The position numbers and the translations under genes are program-made. A DNA stretch of 64,000 nt, from positions 52,566,068-52,630,067 of the forward strand of contig OY365806.1 of NCBI GenBank assembly GCA_959347315.1, read 5' to 3'. This DNA is from Bimastos eiseni (Eukaryota; Annelida; Clitellata; Crassiclitellata; Lumbricidae). Shown here piece by piece: positions 54,675 through 64,000 of this stretch (position 1 is the stretch's first letter; each line of letters starts with the position of its first letter). The notes under the pieces were generated by a model. The model worked only from the letters and a program-made list of their open reading frames with translations. It was not told the origin of the DNA and made no database searches.

Positions 54675-55025
54675 CTGACAAATGTGATGCGAAACAAAGC
54701 GAAACCATTAAGATCACCAAAACAGTCAGCATCTGGCTGCTCTGGCAGCGCTTATTCTTCACCACAGCATCACTTGAGTCCTGCAGTTCCTTCGTGCGCT
54801 ACTAGTACAGTGTCAGTCCAGCAGCAAGATGCATGTGGCAGCTGGAAATCGGTAACAACAACGAAGTTCATCTGTAACATCAACAACTGTGAAAAAGAGT
54901 TCACAACAAAGCGAGCGATGCGTCACCACCAGAAAACACTTCATGGAGCGATCATGGGAGGCAACAGTGGTTCAGATTCGCCAGGAGTTGCGTCAAATTA
55001 CCAGTATGACAGTTCTGATATTTAA
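54675..55025 (+). CDS. alternative terminal exon 2 with one C2H2 zinc finger
   Basis: The acceptor TTTAACTTGTAG ends at 54674, again phase 0. The exon encodes LTNVMRNKAKPLRSPKQSAS, a Ser-rich stretch, then the finger FICNINNCEKEFTTKRAMRH followed by HQKTLH (C-x4-C form), then GGNSGSDSPGVASNYQYDSS and TAA. It is preceded by the same 57-bp motif that precedes exon 1 at a similar distance, so the two exons probably arose by tandem duplication. Which exon is used cannot be told from DNA. Confidence 0.6.
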   Translation: MTNVMRNKAKPLRSPKQSASGCSGSAYSSPQHHLSPAVPSCATSTVSVQQQDACGSWKSVTTTKFICNINNCEKEFTTKRAMRHHQKTLHGAIMGGNSGSDSPGVASNYQYDSSDI

Positions 55026-55530
55026 AGAAATTGTCTGGTATTTGGACTACAGCTTGGAGAGCCAGCAGAATTAGCTGAAACCATGGTTTTTGGTGTAGTT
55101 ACGAAGTTTATTATAGTTTTTATTGTGTAAGCATGGACAGGATGTCCAATTATTCAAAATTGATTCCTAAATTACTATAACAGGTTTGTTTTACAGGTTC
55201 CTTAATGTTAACAACTGTTTTATATCTTTTCAATATTTGAAAGTCGAAGGTAAGGCTACTTTAGTTTAATAGGCAATATTGTTCTACAAATGTTGATTTT
55301 CTTATTAATACAAAAGACTGATTGTTATTTTAACCTATTAAACAGTATTTTGTGTTGTGCTTTTTGTTAGATTATTGTTAACTCAATGCAATTCCCAGCC
55401 TCATCCTGAATTTTTGGTACGATTACAAGATTCATGAATTTAAGCAGACAGACTAGGGATGTACTGAATGTTCACTTCGTATTCGCTTCAGAGCCAAATA
55501 GCTACATTTCGAAATTTGGCCAAATGGTAG
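55026..55530. other. 3' flank of the zinc-finger gene
   Basis: A/T-rich, with an ATTAAACAG-type tail (near 55336) but no certain polyadenylation signal. No other gene. Confidence 0.4.
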
Positions 55531-56017
55531 CAGTGTTGGACTCGAGAGCAAAACCTCGAGACCAAGACCGAGAGGTCCAAGACCTGGTGGTCCAAGACCA
55601 AGAACGAGATCAGGTGGTCCAAGACCAAGACATGGGGTCCAAGACCGATACTTTTTTATAAACAATTCAATTTATTTAGATGCTAAAACGGAATAACACG
55701 CTTAAAACATTAATTTTTATTTACTGAAGAATACTAATCTTAATAATGGTCCAGAAAACAGTTTTGCTGGCCAGTTTGAGCCTAACATCCTGTGTCTCTA
55801 ATAATCGAAAATAACCGACAAATATCAGAGAAATTGCTCAGATACGGCAAATAACCAAGACAGAGACCAATCCCAAGACCGTTCCTTTAAGATCAACACC
55901 AACGCAGTCGAGACCAAGACCGATCGATGGTCCAAGACCAAGACCGATGCATTCGATACCAAAACTGCAGTTTTCCGGTCTCCAGACCAAGACCGCTGTC
56001 TCGAGACCACATCCCTG
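55531..56017 (+). mobile_element. 487-bp hAT-like MITE, CTTGGTCTCGG family, with target duplication
   Basis: Ends CAGTGTTGGACTC and GACCACATCCCTG. The flanks are AATGGTAG and AATAGTAG (one mismatch). Most of the element is CCAAGACCGAGACC-like repetition facing inward from both ends. This copy defines the boundaries of the family. Confidence 0.8.
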
Positions 56018-56890
56018 AATAGTAGCAGTCAAACCGAATACAAACAGTGGTCACATGACATGTTTCTGCGCATGTATCGAGTGGACTGAAGTAACTCCCT
56101 CATTATGTGATTTTTCATTAAACCAGTTGGAAGTCACATTTTATGAAATGCCTCATTTTGGCCTTTTAGTGGAAAAATACATTATTCACTGTTGACATTT
56201 TGGTACTAATGATTAAGCAAATTATTAAACATTAGCTTTTGCTATAAAATAATAATGATGAATATTTTATTGGAACCTATACTAATTTAAAATTAGAAGT
56301 TCTGCATTTTTATCAAATTTATGATTATTTTCTAGTCTATTGCATCCCTTTTCCATGTTTGCACCCCAATAATAATGGTTTCGCCTGAAAGCGTAGCATC
56401 TCCTCTAGCCATCTCTTTGTGTATTCAAAATGGACTAGCTTTTAATTTAAGCCAATCATTGCTTGAGTCATATGCAAAGAAATACCACGCTAAGGAAAAA
56501 TGATCAAATAATGCCACAAACTTTGGAAACGATTTTCTTAGAAGAGAATGCGAACGTACAACTTTAAATTGACAATTTTTTTCAGGTACACGATATAAGA
56601 GAAACAGGACCAGTTCTGAAAAGCTAGTAAGGAGCTCTATAATGTTACATCAAAAACTCATTTTTTAAATTTGGAAATATGTGACTGATATTTTATTGGG
56701 CTGTCACACGTGCTATGGTTGCAGGCGGAATATACTGGGTATATGAGGGAAGAGGATGATCATTTAGAATAGATTTTGAGCTATTTAAATTTAAAGGTAA
56801 TGTTCAGCTTGAAAGCAGTTCAGATTGGATAAAATGAGCTTGAGGATTTTGGACAAGGTAAGTGTTGTCTGTAACTTTGAACATGAGATT
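56018..56890. other. no recognised gene
   Basis: A/T-rich; short ORFs only. Confidence 0.4.
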
Positions 56891-57300
56891 GAGGCAAGGA
56901 TGCGGTCTTGGTCTCGAGACGATCTCGAATGCCTTGGTCTCGGACGATCGGTCTTGGTCTTGGTCTCAACTGCGTCGGTCTTGGGATTGGTCTCCGTGTT
57001 AGGTGAGCGTTCTTGGTAATTTGCCGCATCAGAGCTATTTCTTTGATATTTGTCGGCTATTTTAAATTATTGGAGACACTGGATGTTTAGACCCTACGCG
57101 CTTGTTCTCGATTTATGACGTCTGGACCATCTATGTATACATGTTACTATGGGCAAAAAAAGCATTTCAACGGAATCAGCCATTTCAAAATTCGTTTTCA
57201 CAAATTTCAAGGTTTTGGAACAATCTAATAATTATATAGTCACTGTTAACCTACAATTCCGAGTACAAGTAGGCCTGAAACGTTAATTTACATGTTCATG
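56891..57300 (+). mobile_element. CTTGGTCTCGG-family fragment
   Basis: Matches 35730-36050 (GGGATTGGTCTCCG, TGTATACATGTTACTATGGGC). Runs into an (AT)n tract at 57312-57362. Confidence 0.65.
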
Positions 57301-57306
57301 TATTTA

Positions 57307-57311
<5 letters not shown>

Positions 57312-57362
<51 letters not shown>
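57312..57362. repeat. (AT)n microsatellite
   Basis: About 25 AT units. Confidence 0.9.
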
Positions 57363-57364
<2 letters not shown>

Positions 57365-57449
57365 CCTATGATATAAACTTATATAAACTATAAGTAATTT
57401 GTAGTGTGATCGATATTCTCAGGCCGATAGTGGCAGCGCTGCATGGACG

Positions 57450-57651
57450 CAAAATACGAAATTGCGTCCCAAAAAAGATTTAAAAAAACGACCAAAAATA
57501 TTTTCACAAATTTTTTAACGAAGCAAATGAAATTAAGATATTTAACCAAATAATTCGTAAGTAGAATGACATTTTCGACTGCGCCAGAACATACTTTGTA
57601 GGCCTACTTACGGTATATTGATGTTTCCGGACTCAGAATAGCTAATATATA
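57450..57651 (+). repeat. dispersed repeat R1, left half of interrupted copy
   Basis: Matches 20035-20240. It breaks at AATATATA, precisely where the Ginger element begins; the remainder resumes at 60716. Confidence 0.75.
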
Positions 57652-59894
57652 TGTTACAGGCAATGTGTGCAACCAGTCATTGCATACAATGACTAATAAA
57701 ACCAGCGATTTCACATTGACTGGAAATTGATGGCTGTTATTGTACACTTTGACTGATGCAAGGTAGGACATATAAATGTGCTTAATAACTTCCAAAACAG
57801 ATACATGTTAAGCAGAAACCTAACTTCATTTATTGAAAATCATAAATGTTACCAAATAGGACATATAATTTTATCAAATATAACACATATAAATGCACTT
57901 AAAAAAGAAAGTTCCAAATTCCGTTTTGTCAACTTTTATTATCACACGCCAGAGAAGTATGGTTGCACTTTACTTTAGCTTTGAAGCATTTGCATCTGTT
58001 AGATGAACATCTATTAGCTCCAGAACAGTTACATTTAACAAAATCTTGACCGCCGCATTTTGATTCTAGCTGTACTGCCCTATGCAATCCGATATCTGAA
58101 TCCTCTGAGACGTCCCTGCGAGTGAGTAGTATCTGGGTACACAGATCGAACTGATTCGTGCGTATTTGCTTTGCAGCATTCCTCCGCGAACAGCTATGCG
58201 ATACAAGTGATTGCTGTCTCGATCAATAATGACACCCATAATATTCCTCGGATCGCCACGTCCTCTGTCCACTAATGGAATTGGTACAGTTACATTATCG
58301 CCAGGATTTCCTGGTGCGTGTTCCAGTCTGCTACGCTTAATCATACGTTGTGCTTGTTGAATAATTCCTTCCCGAGGTAAGATGGCTGAAGGCGATGGAG
58401 CCAGCGCGATGTCTTCGGCTTGAACCGCTGGAGTCAACGGGGCAGGTGCGATCTCTTGGGTTTGAACCGCTGAAGTCGACGGGGCAGGAGCGATCTCTTC
58501 GGTTTGAACCGCTGAAGTCGGAACCGGATTGAATGCTGCAAACAGGTCGTCTTCCGTTACCAAACGTTCGAGAATTTCTGTCGGAAGGTTGGTTGATCGA
58601 AGTCCAACATGAGGATTGCCACCCAACAGTGCCGAGAAAGGAGTCTGCTTTATAGTGGAATGATAGCTGGTGTTCTTCATGAATTGAACAAACTTCAGTT
58701 CAACCGGCCAGTCGGTAGAGCTGTTATCACTCATCCACACGATCAGCATGTCCTTGATGTCACAGCTAAGACGCTCCACTGATCCCTGACTCTGGGGATG
58801 CCGAGGCTTCCCATGCACCAAAAGCAAATCTGTCCAGAGTTCTTTCAGCTCGGTGATAACTGATGCCGTGAATTCGGACCCATTATCGCTTTGCAGGATA
58901 TGAGGTGCTCCAATCAGTAGGAATATGTCGACGAGTTGGTAAGCGACCTCCGCAGCTCGTTTTGAAGGAGGACGGAGGACGCAAAACTTTGTAAGATGGT
59001 CCTGATAAACAATGGTCCATTTGTGATTCTCATTCGGCATCGATTGCATGTCGATAAGGTCCACTTGCCCGCGGGAGCCATAGTCGTTACTCAGGATTGG
59101 TTTAACAACAACTTCTTTGACTGCCAGACGTTTACGTTTCTTTGCACACTCTATACAAAGTGACTTGTACAATTCGACGACTTCTCGTGTAATGTTCGCG
59201 TACTTAACTGACAGAACCGTCATGACCTTGTCTCTTCCACCGTGTCCAGTAGAAACGTGGACGCGCTTTAGAATGTCAAAAATGTTATCATCGTGAGCGA
59301 AATAAACGACATCGTCCCCCTCGTCCTTCTTCTTCCTTATTAGCTTTTCGACATCACCGCGCATTAGAATCTGGTACCGTTTCAGTATATCAGTCTTAGA
59401 TGTCCCTGTAACTTTTTCTGCTTCCTTCACTTTGTCAACTAAAGCGAAATACTCATCTTTAGGAATCAATACAGATTTCTTTTCGCCGGTGTACAGCTGT
59501 ACTAACTTTTCCTTGAATTGTGCCTCCATTGAAATGCTTACGTTCTCCAAAACTCCATTCCATATAACATGCTGCATGCTACGCCTTTTATACTATTTTG
59601 GCACCATCAGGCTACTGTAATTAACTACAGTAATTAATTGAAGCGTACTCCGGCATGAGGAATTAGCAGTGGTTATTGATGCCAACTTTAATTAATTGAA
59701 GCAAATTGCAAAATTAATAGGTGCGATAATCATTAAGTAAAAGTGTACAATAATAGCCATCAATTTCCAGTCAATGTGTGAAATCGCTGGTTTTATTAGG
59801 CATTGTATACAATGCCTGACCAAATCAGTCATTGTGTGAACTCGCTAAAAATGTTAGTCATTGTATGCAATGACTGGTTGCACACATTGACTGT

Positions 59895-59898
<4 letters not shown>
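57652..59898 (-). mobile_element. Ginger2-type DNA transposon, 2,247 bp, TATA target duplication
   Basis: Inverted ends begin TGTTACAGGCAATGTGTGCA on the left and, reversed, TGTTACAGTCAATGTGTGCA on the right; similarity continues beyond 80 bp through AATCGCTGGTTTTATTAG-type sequence. TATA flanks both sides (57648-57651, 59899-59902), though A/T-rich flanks weaken that point. It contains a single transposase gene on the minus strand. The copy looks recent. Confidence 0.9.
57929..59577 (-). pseudogene. Ginger2/KRBA2-like DDE transposase, one frameshift near the C-terminus
   Basis: Reading from the ATG at 59577: an H2C2-like zinc domain (HVSTGHGGRDKVMTV, then LYKSLCIECAKK), then the rve core with D in GQVDLIDMQSMP, D in ILQSDNGSEFTA and E in QSQGSVERLSCDI. 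A tandem 15-residue repeat follows (SAVQTEEIAPAP three times). The main frame ends at 58066 after 503 codons. A one-base-type shift near 58160-58175 puts the family's Cys-rich tail (CGGQDFVKCNCSG, CSSNRCKCFKAKVKC) into another frame, down to TGA at 57929-57931. The catalytic core is intact. Whether the tail loss inactivates it is unknown. Confidence 0.85.

Positions 59899-59929
<31 letters not shown>
59899..59929. repeat. (TA)n tract between two mobile elements
   Basis: About fifteen TA units, likely expanded from the TATA duplication of the Ginger insertion. Confidence 0.85.
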
Positions 59930-59932
<3 letters not shown>

Positions 59933-60715
59933 AACGGTTCTGGGGTACGCCTACCTGGTGTCGACCTGCTGTAGATATCTACTATCTACTGTATCCTATC
60001 TACTGTGTATTATCTACTATCCACTGTGTAGTCTATCTACTATCTACTGTAGATATCTACTATCTACTGTATCCTATCTACTGTGTAGTCTCTACTGTCT
60101 ACTGTCTCCTATCTACTGTGTATCATCTACTATCTACGACAAATTAGTATAAAAGGATCAGAGAGTCGTCATCGGAGAGTCGTCATCGTAGTCGTGGTAG
60201 GATCGTGATAGTCGTCGTCTGGAGATCGTCATCGGGGAGCCTTGTAGATTCGGCTTCGGCCTTGCAGTCTCGGCTCCTAGGAAGCACGAATAGTCGTCGT
60301 GGCTTGCGATAGTCGTCGTGGATATAGTCGTCGTAGTTTTGCGATACTCGCCGTCAGCCATTGACGTAGCATAGTTGTCGCCGTCAGCCATTGACGTATA
60401 AACGACGTATAAACGTAGCGTTGCAATTACTCGTTAGTTATCGACGTAGGGCGTAACGATGGAGTGAGAAACGGACTGTTTCCGAATCGGCGCTACAGAA
60501 GTGTTGTTTTCCGTTGTACATTAAAAGAAGATTATCGAACAAGCGTGTCTTACTCCAAGCGTCATCCAGAAAGGAGCTATTTAAACCTTAAATGGTTAGT
60601 CTTCAGCAAACCACTGAAGCCTTACTCAGCGGACTGCAACACGAACTACCCCCATATCGGACGGGGTTGCAAGTCGTCATCCTGGTCACTGTCGAATAGG
60701 CCGCGTTCCGTTACA
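59930..60715 (-). mobile_element. TGTAACGG-ended element, copy B (inverted relative to copy A)
   Basis: Starts TGTAACGGTTCTGGGG and ends GCGTTCCGTTACA, flanked by ATAT on both sides (59926-59929, 60716-60719). It is the inverted relative of 39247-39976 and keeps an equivalent ORF on its minus strand (MADGDNYATSMADGEYRK...). The CTACTGTAGATATCTACTAT tract is longer here. Confidence 0.8.
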
Positions 60716-60830
60716 ATATTAACGGATTTCCATAGCGGGCGATAATCGAGCATTTCCTGTTTAAACACGTTCTGTTTTCATTTTGGTTTTAAATTACAAA
60801 TTGCAAACTTGTTTTTAAATTCTATTTTCA
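60716..60830 (+). repeat. dispersed repeat R1, right half of interrupted copy
   Basis: ATATTAACGGATTTCCATAG continues R1 as in 20236-20330 (ATGACGGTTTTCCATAACGG). R1 is thus the oldest layer of this nest. Confidence 0.7.
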
Positions 60831-60893
60831 ATTTTGTAAATCAGTTTGATGCAGTTGTGCTGATATTTTAAGTTCACGTTGCAGAAGTTTAAT

Positions 60894-60968
60894 AGGGCCT
60901 ACTGCAGTTTACATATATTAAAATTCTAATTTTATTATATGTAATATATGTAAACTGCAGTAGGCCCT
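60894..60968. repeat. 27-bp perfect inverted repeat with 21-base loop
   Basis: Arms 60894-60920 and 60942-60968 (outer part AGGGCCTACTGCAGTTTACA) pair completely. It is similar in design to the hairpins at 20.7 and 45.9 kb. Confidence 0.9.
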
Positions 60969-60971
60969 ACT

Positions 60972-61310
60972 ATATATTGGGTGAGCAGTCTGAGTTTTGG
61001 CCAGTTATCAGGGTTGATAAAAATCTACAATTCCCCCCCCCCCCCCAAAAAAGATCGTATTTCTTAATTTAAACAATGTCTGACGAAATTTCGACAATTT
61101 TTGACAAAAATGCTCCACAATCACCAATAATATTTCAACAACAATTTTTTACGAAATAAAAGTGATTGAAATATATAACAAATAGTATGTAAATAGAATG
61201 AAATTTTCAATTTTAACAATTAAACATTACCTGGTTAAAAACGTTCTGTTTTCATTTTTGCTTTTAAATTACTGTTTAAAATTGCGTACCAAATTTTAAA
61301 GGCCAGCACC
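60972..61310 (+). repeat. fragments of a GGGTTGATAAAAATC element and of R1
   Basis: 60972-61030 (GGGTGAGCAGTCTGAGTTTT...) is repeated at 62090-62145. 61115-61310 is a third partial R1 copy. A C10/A6 run at 61034 lies between. Confidence 0.6.
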
Positions 61311-61614
61311 GCCACTACAGGCCGAAGCCAAGGGCTGAACCCGCAAAAGTTCAGACTGGCCGGTACAACTGTTTTCTGGACCATTATTAAGATTAGTAAT
61401 CTTCAGCAATAAAATTAATTTTTAAGCATGGTATTCCGTTTTAGCATCTTAATAAATTGAATTGTTTATAAATAGAGCATCGGTCTTGGTCTCGGACCCT
61501 CGGTCTTGGTCTTGGTCTCGGACCACCGGGTCTTGGTCTCGGACCACTCGGTCTTGGTCTTGGTTTTGGACCTCTCGGTCTTGGTCTCGAGGTTTTGTTC
61601 TCGTGCCTAACACT
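61311..61614 (-). mobile_element. CTTGGTCTCGG-family copy
   Basis: GAACCCGCAAAAGTTCAGAC, then CTGGACCATTATTAAG, then tandem CGGTCTTGGTCTCGGACCA words, ending CTAACACTG at 61614. Same order as in 36.4-36.66 kb. Confidence 0.7.
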
Positions 61615-62086
61615 GGATTGAGGGGCTGACAGGGTTAAGGTCTGAAGCAGTTATTAAGAGTTTGTGGGTCCTAAGGCAGAGCCTTGATGTATGCTATCAT
61701 TGATTGAGAGGAGAGATGATGACAGACCTTTGAATATAGTGAGGTGAGAGCATTCAAGAAGCATTTAATAAACAGGTAGTTATCGATTTGATCTTGGAAT
61801 GGAGATTTTACCAAAAGGGGAAGAATGTTTGTCAGAGTGAAATGCTCTGGAGAAATCAAGAGAGATTATTGAGACATTCATAGGTTTTTAGAAGTTGTGT
61901 ATGGTGTGGGCGTATGTCATATAGATGATATGAGCTTAAGGATTGGAAAACAAGGTAAGTGTTGTCTGCAGAGTCCAGTGAAAGCAAATTGATCTGAGAT
62001 TAGAGATTAAAGGGTAGGCTAAATAAATCTATAAACTGTTTGTGTCTCGACTAGTCTGAACTAGTAGAAAGAACAGGGAGAATGGA
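61615..62086. other. no recognised gene
   Basis: Short minus-strand ORF at 61671-61859 without a motif. Confidence 0.35.
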
Positions 62087-62129
62087 GATTGGGTGAGCAG
62101 TCTGAGTTTTGGCCAGTTATCAGGGTTGA

Positions 62130-63240
62130 TAAAAATCTAGAATTTTTTCCCCAAAAAATAAAAAAATCGTAATATTTTAATTTAAATCGGATTATTTTGA
62201 TTGCAATCGGATTTTTGGATTTTAATCCAAGTGCTATATTTTAAGTGCTAGATTTTAAGTGCTATATATTAAATGGACATCAGAATTCCTTATAAATTAT
62301 TTGGTTAGTGAAATAATTACTACTAACAATAATTACTACTAAATAATTACTAACTAACATAATATACTAACATAGCCACAGTTACACACTTGTTTTACTG
62401 TAAATTTAAGGTAACACATAACATACTAACATAGCCACAGTCACACAGTTGTATTACTGTTAATTAAAAGTTGTTTGAGGTACATTGAGTATCATAATCT
62501 CATGCAGAATTTCAGATATTGATAAAATGTCACTTGAGTTGAGACCAAGTACAAGTCACTGGTACTACAAATCTTGTTTCTTAATATTTATCATCTTACT
62601 TATCTATTTTCAATATCTATTTTCTTATAAATTGTCAACAGGTCTAGTTCTCTCGAAGTCTATTCATTCAATGTTTTCATTGTCCAATTGTATTGGTCCC
62701 TTATTTAGCAATATAAATAAGAACACCAGCTTCCCAGGCTTTTCAACTCCAAGACTATTTGAATGAACAATTCCAAACAATGAGAAAACTCTTTCAACAC
62801 CAGCCAATTATTATATTAAAGTTGAGTCAGTGGACACTTGGTTTAGTAACAAGTGTCCATTGACTCCACTTTATGTAGCATGGATCTAACTTTCACTTAG
62901 CAGTGTTATTCTGATGCATCACAGCTGTCATGGAATTTGTTTCAAGTATTATTTGACACAATTATTGTCCAGTAAATTTTATCATTAATTCATTCTTGAA
63001 TTCAAACTTGAAACATTTCGAAAAATAGAGGACACACTTTTCTTGTCTGTCACTTATTGAATATTTAAATAAGTTTTAACACAGTGCAGAATTTAGGTAC
63101 AATGGCAATGGCTTTCAAATTACTGCTAGATAGTTTGAAAGTTTTATCAATTCAATTAATTTAAGAAAAAAATATTGTTTGATTTAAATCATGATTTTTA
63201 TCCATGATTTAAATCATGATTTAAATCGATTTATTTATTT
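62130..63240. mobile_element. GGGTTGATAAAAATC-ended DNA element (hAT-like), decayed
   Basis: CAGGGTTGATAAAAATCTAG at the left matches an inverted GATTTTTATCCATGATTT near the right, both beside AAATCGG/TTTAAATCATG words. The interior has only short ORFs (62485-62766) and an imperfect hairpin at 62824-62866 (one mismatch). Confidence 0.5.
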
Positions 63241-63244
63241 ATAT

Positions 63245-63339
63245 ATAATTATATATATATATAATTATATATATATATATGTGTGCTTCTAAAGTCAAAG
63301 TTAAGTGTTCATGTTGTTTTCTGATAACTCAAACCTCTC

Positions 63340-63379
<40 letters not shown>
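63245..63379. repeat. (TA)n microsatellites
   Basis: Two TA-rich tracts. The second (63344-63379) abuts the LINE 3' terminus and may be its tail or a preferred target. Confidence 0.85.
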
Positions 63380-64000
63380 CCATAACAATAACCATCAGTT
63401 TTATTGCTCCAAGATACAAGATACATCAATTGACAATATGCATGTTTAACATTTCGGTGGAGACAAGAGGAGACCCAGAAGGGACCGTGGTCCCGCTAGG
63501 TAGGGCCAGCTATATGTACACTAGTAAAAACATTTCTAGATGGCTAGGGATTGACAATGAAACTTAACTATAATAACAGAGTTAAACAGAAGCAAACATA
63601 ATAAACACATTTAAACATAATAAGCAATGTAGGAATCCAATTAAATGTCCTGCTCAATAGTCCATGTTCTTAAGTGATGTTTGAAAGACTCTAAGTTTGG
63701 GATATTGCAAAAGCGCTGAGGTATTTTATTCCATTCTTCTGGCCCGGCACATCTAATCGAAAATTTACGAGAGTTAGTACGAGCAAATTCGCTTCTGTAT
63801 GAGGTTAGATTCTCATGTTGTAGGAGTGGATGTCTGAGGTTAGGCTGTAAAGATTAGCAAGCGACCTAGGTAATGTATTGTAAGTGTACCTATACATAAA
63901 TTCACTGATCTGGAGTTGCTTAATTTGTGTAAGTTTTAGAATGCCAAACTTATCAAATAATTGCTTTGTATGAGAATTATAGGGGGATCCAGCTATTATT
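63380..64000 (-). mobile_element. LINE 3' end: RT C-terminal fragment and 3' UTR
   Basis: On the minus strand, the window edge to about 63855 encodes KLTQIKQLQISEFMYRYTYN followed by TLPRSLANL. After a frameshift near 63850 comes ARTNSRKFSIRCAGPEEWNK, then IPNLESFKHHLRTW and TAA at 63641-63643. The W-N-x-[IL]-P and the closing F-K-x-x-L are the usual last residues of CR1/Jockey-clade LINE Pol. The 3' UTR follows to about 63380. 5' truncated by the window, not necessarily by the element. Confidence 0.7.

Overview
The window is a stretch of invertebrate animal genome, AT-rich and packed with transposons. The evidence is a split eukaryotic gene with phase-matched splice sites, Gypsy, Ginger and hAT elements, a LINE 3' end and satellite arrays. 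I cannot name the species; a marine deuterostome or spiralian would fit. No tRNA, rRNA or CRISPR array was recognised. Several elements still show exact target-site duplications, so the insertion history can be partly read.

Region 1 (about 1-13,000) is an integrated Polinton/adintovirus-like DNA virus, compact and intron-free, with small AT-rich gaps. It combines a replication block (family B DNA polymerase, SF1 helicase and HNH nuclease, apparently one broken polyprotein), a retroviral-type integrase, a zinc-ribbon plus phospholipase A2-like protein, and a rightward morphogenesis block: packaging ATPase, penton-like minor capsid, core-like protein, dUTPase-fold-like protein, membrane protein, conserved structural-type protein, small basic protein, major capsid, adenain-type protease and fibre. 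It is decayed: in-frame stops, three frameshifts and two truncations. The major capsid gene is split between the two ends, in opposite orientations, with a shared 199-bp inverted repeat. A 159-bp exact direct repeat cuts both the protease start and the fibre end.

Region 2 (13,000-46,500) is repeat territory. It holds a coiled-coil ORF, a degenerate hammerhead-like motif, two oppositely oriented blocks of one satellite, LTR fragments, a hAT transposase relic, two related Gypsy gag regions (one running into a gag-pol frame with seven stops and no indel), a minus-strand Gypsy gag/pol relic, minisatellites, hAT-type MITEs and several long perfect palindromes.

Region 3 (47,300-55,030) is the only convincing host gene. 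A large S/T/Q/P-rich exon ends in a phase-0 donor. Two later phase-0 acceptors open into exons that each encode one C2H2 zinc finger and a stop, which suggests alternative terminal exons. A hAT element with an 8-bp duplication sits between them.

Region 4 (55,500-64,000) is nested mobile DNA: a hAT-like MITE, a nearly complete Ginger2-type transposon (TATA duplication) next to a TGTAACGG-ended element, both inside an older repeat whose uninterrupted copy lies at 20 kb, then hAT fragments and a LINE 3' end on the minus strand.
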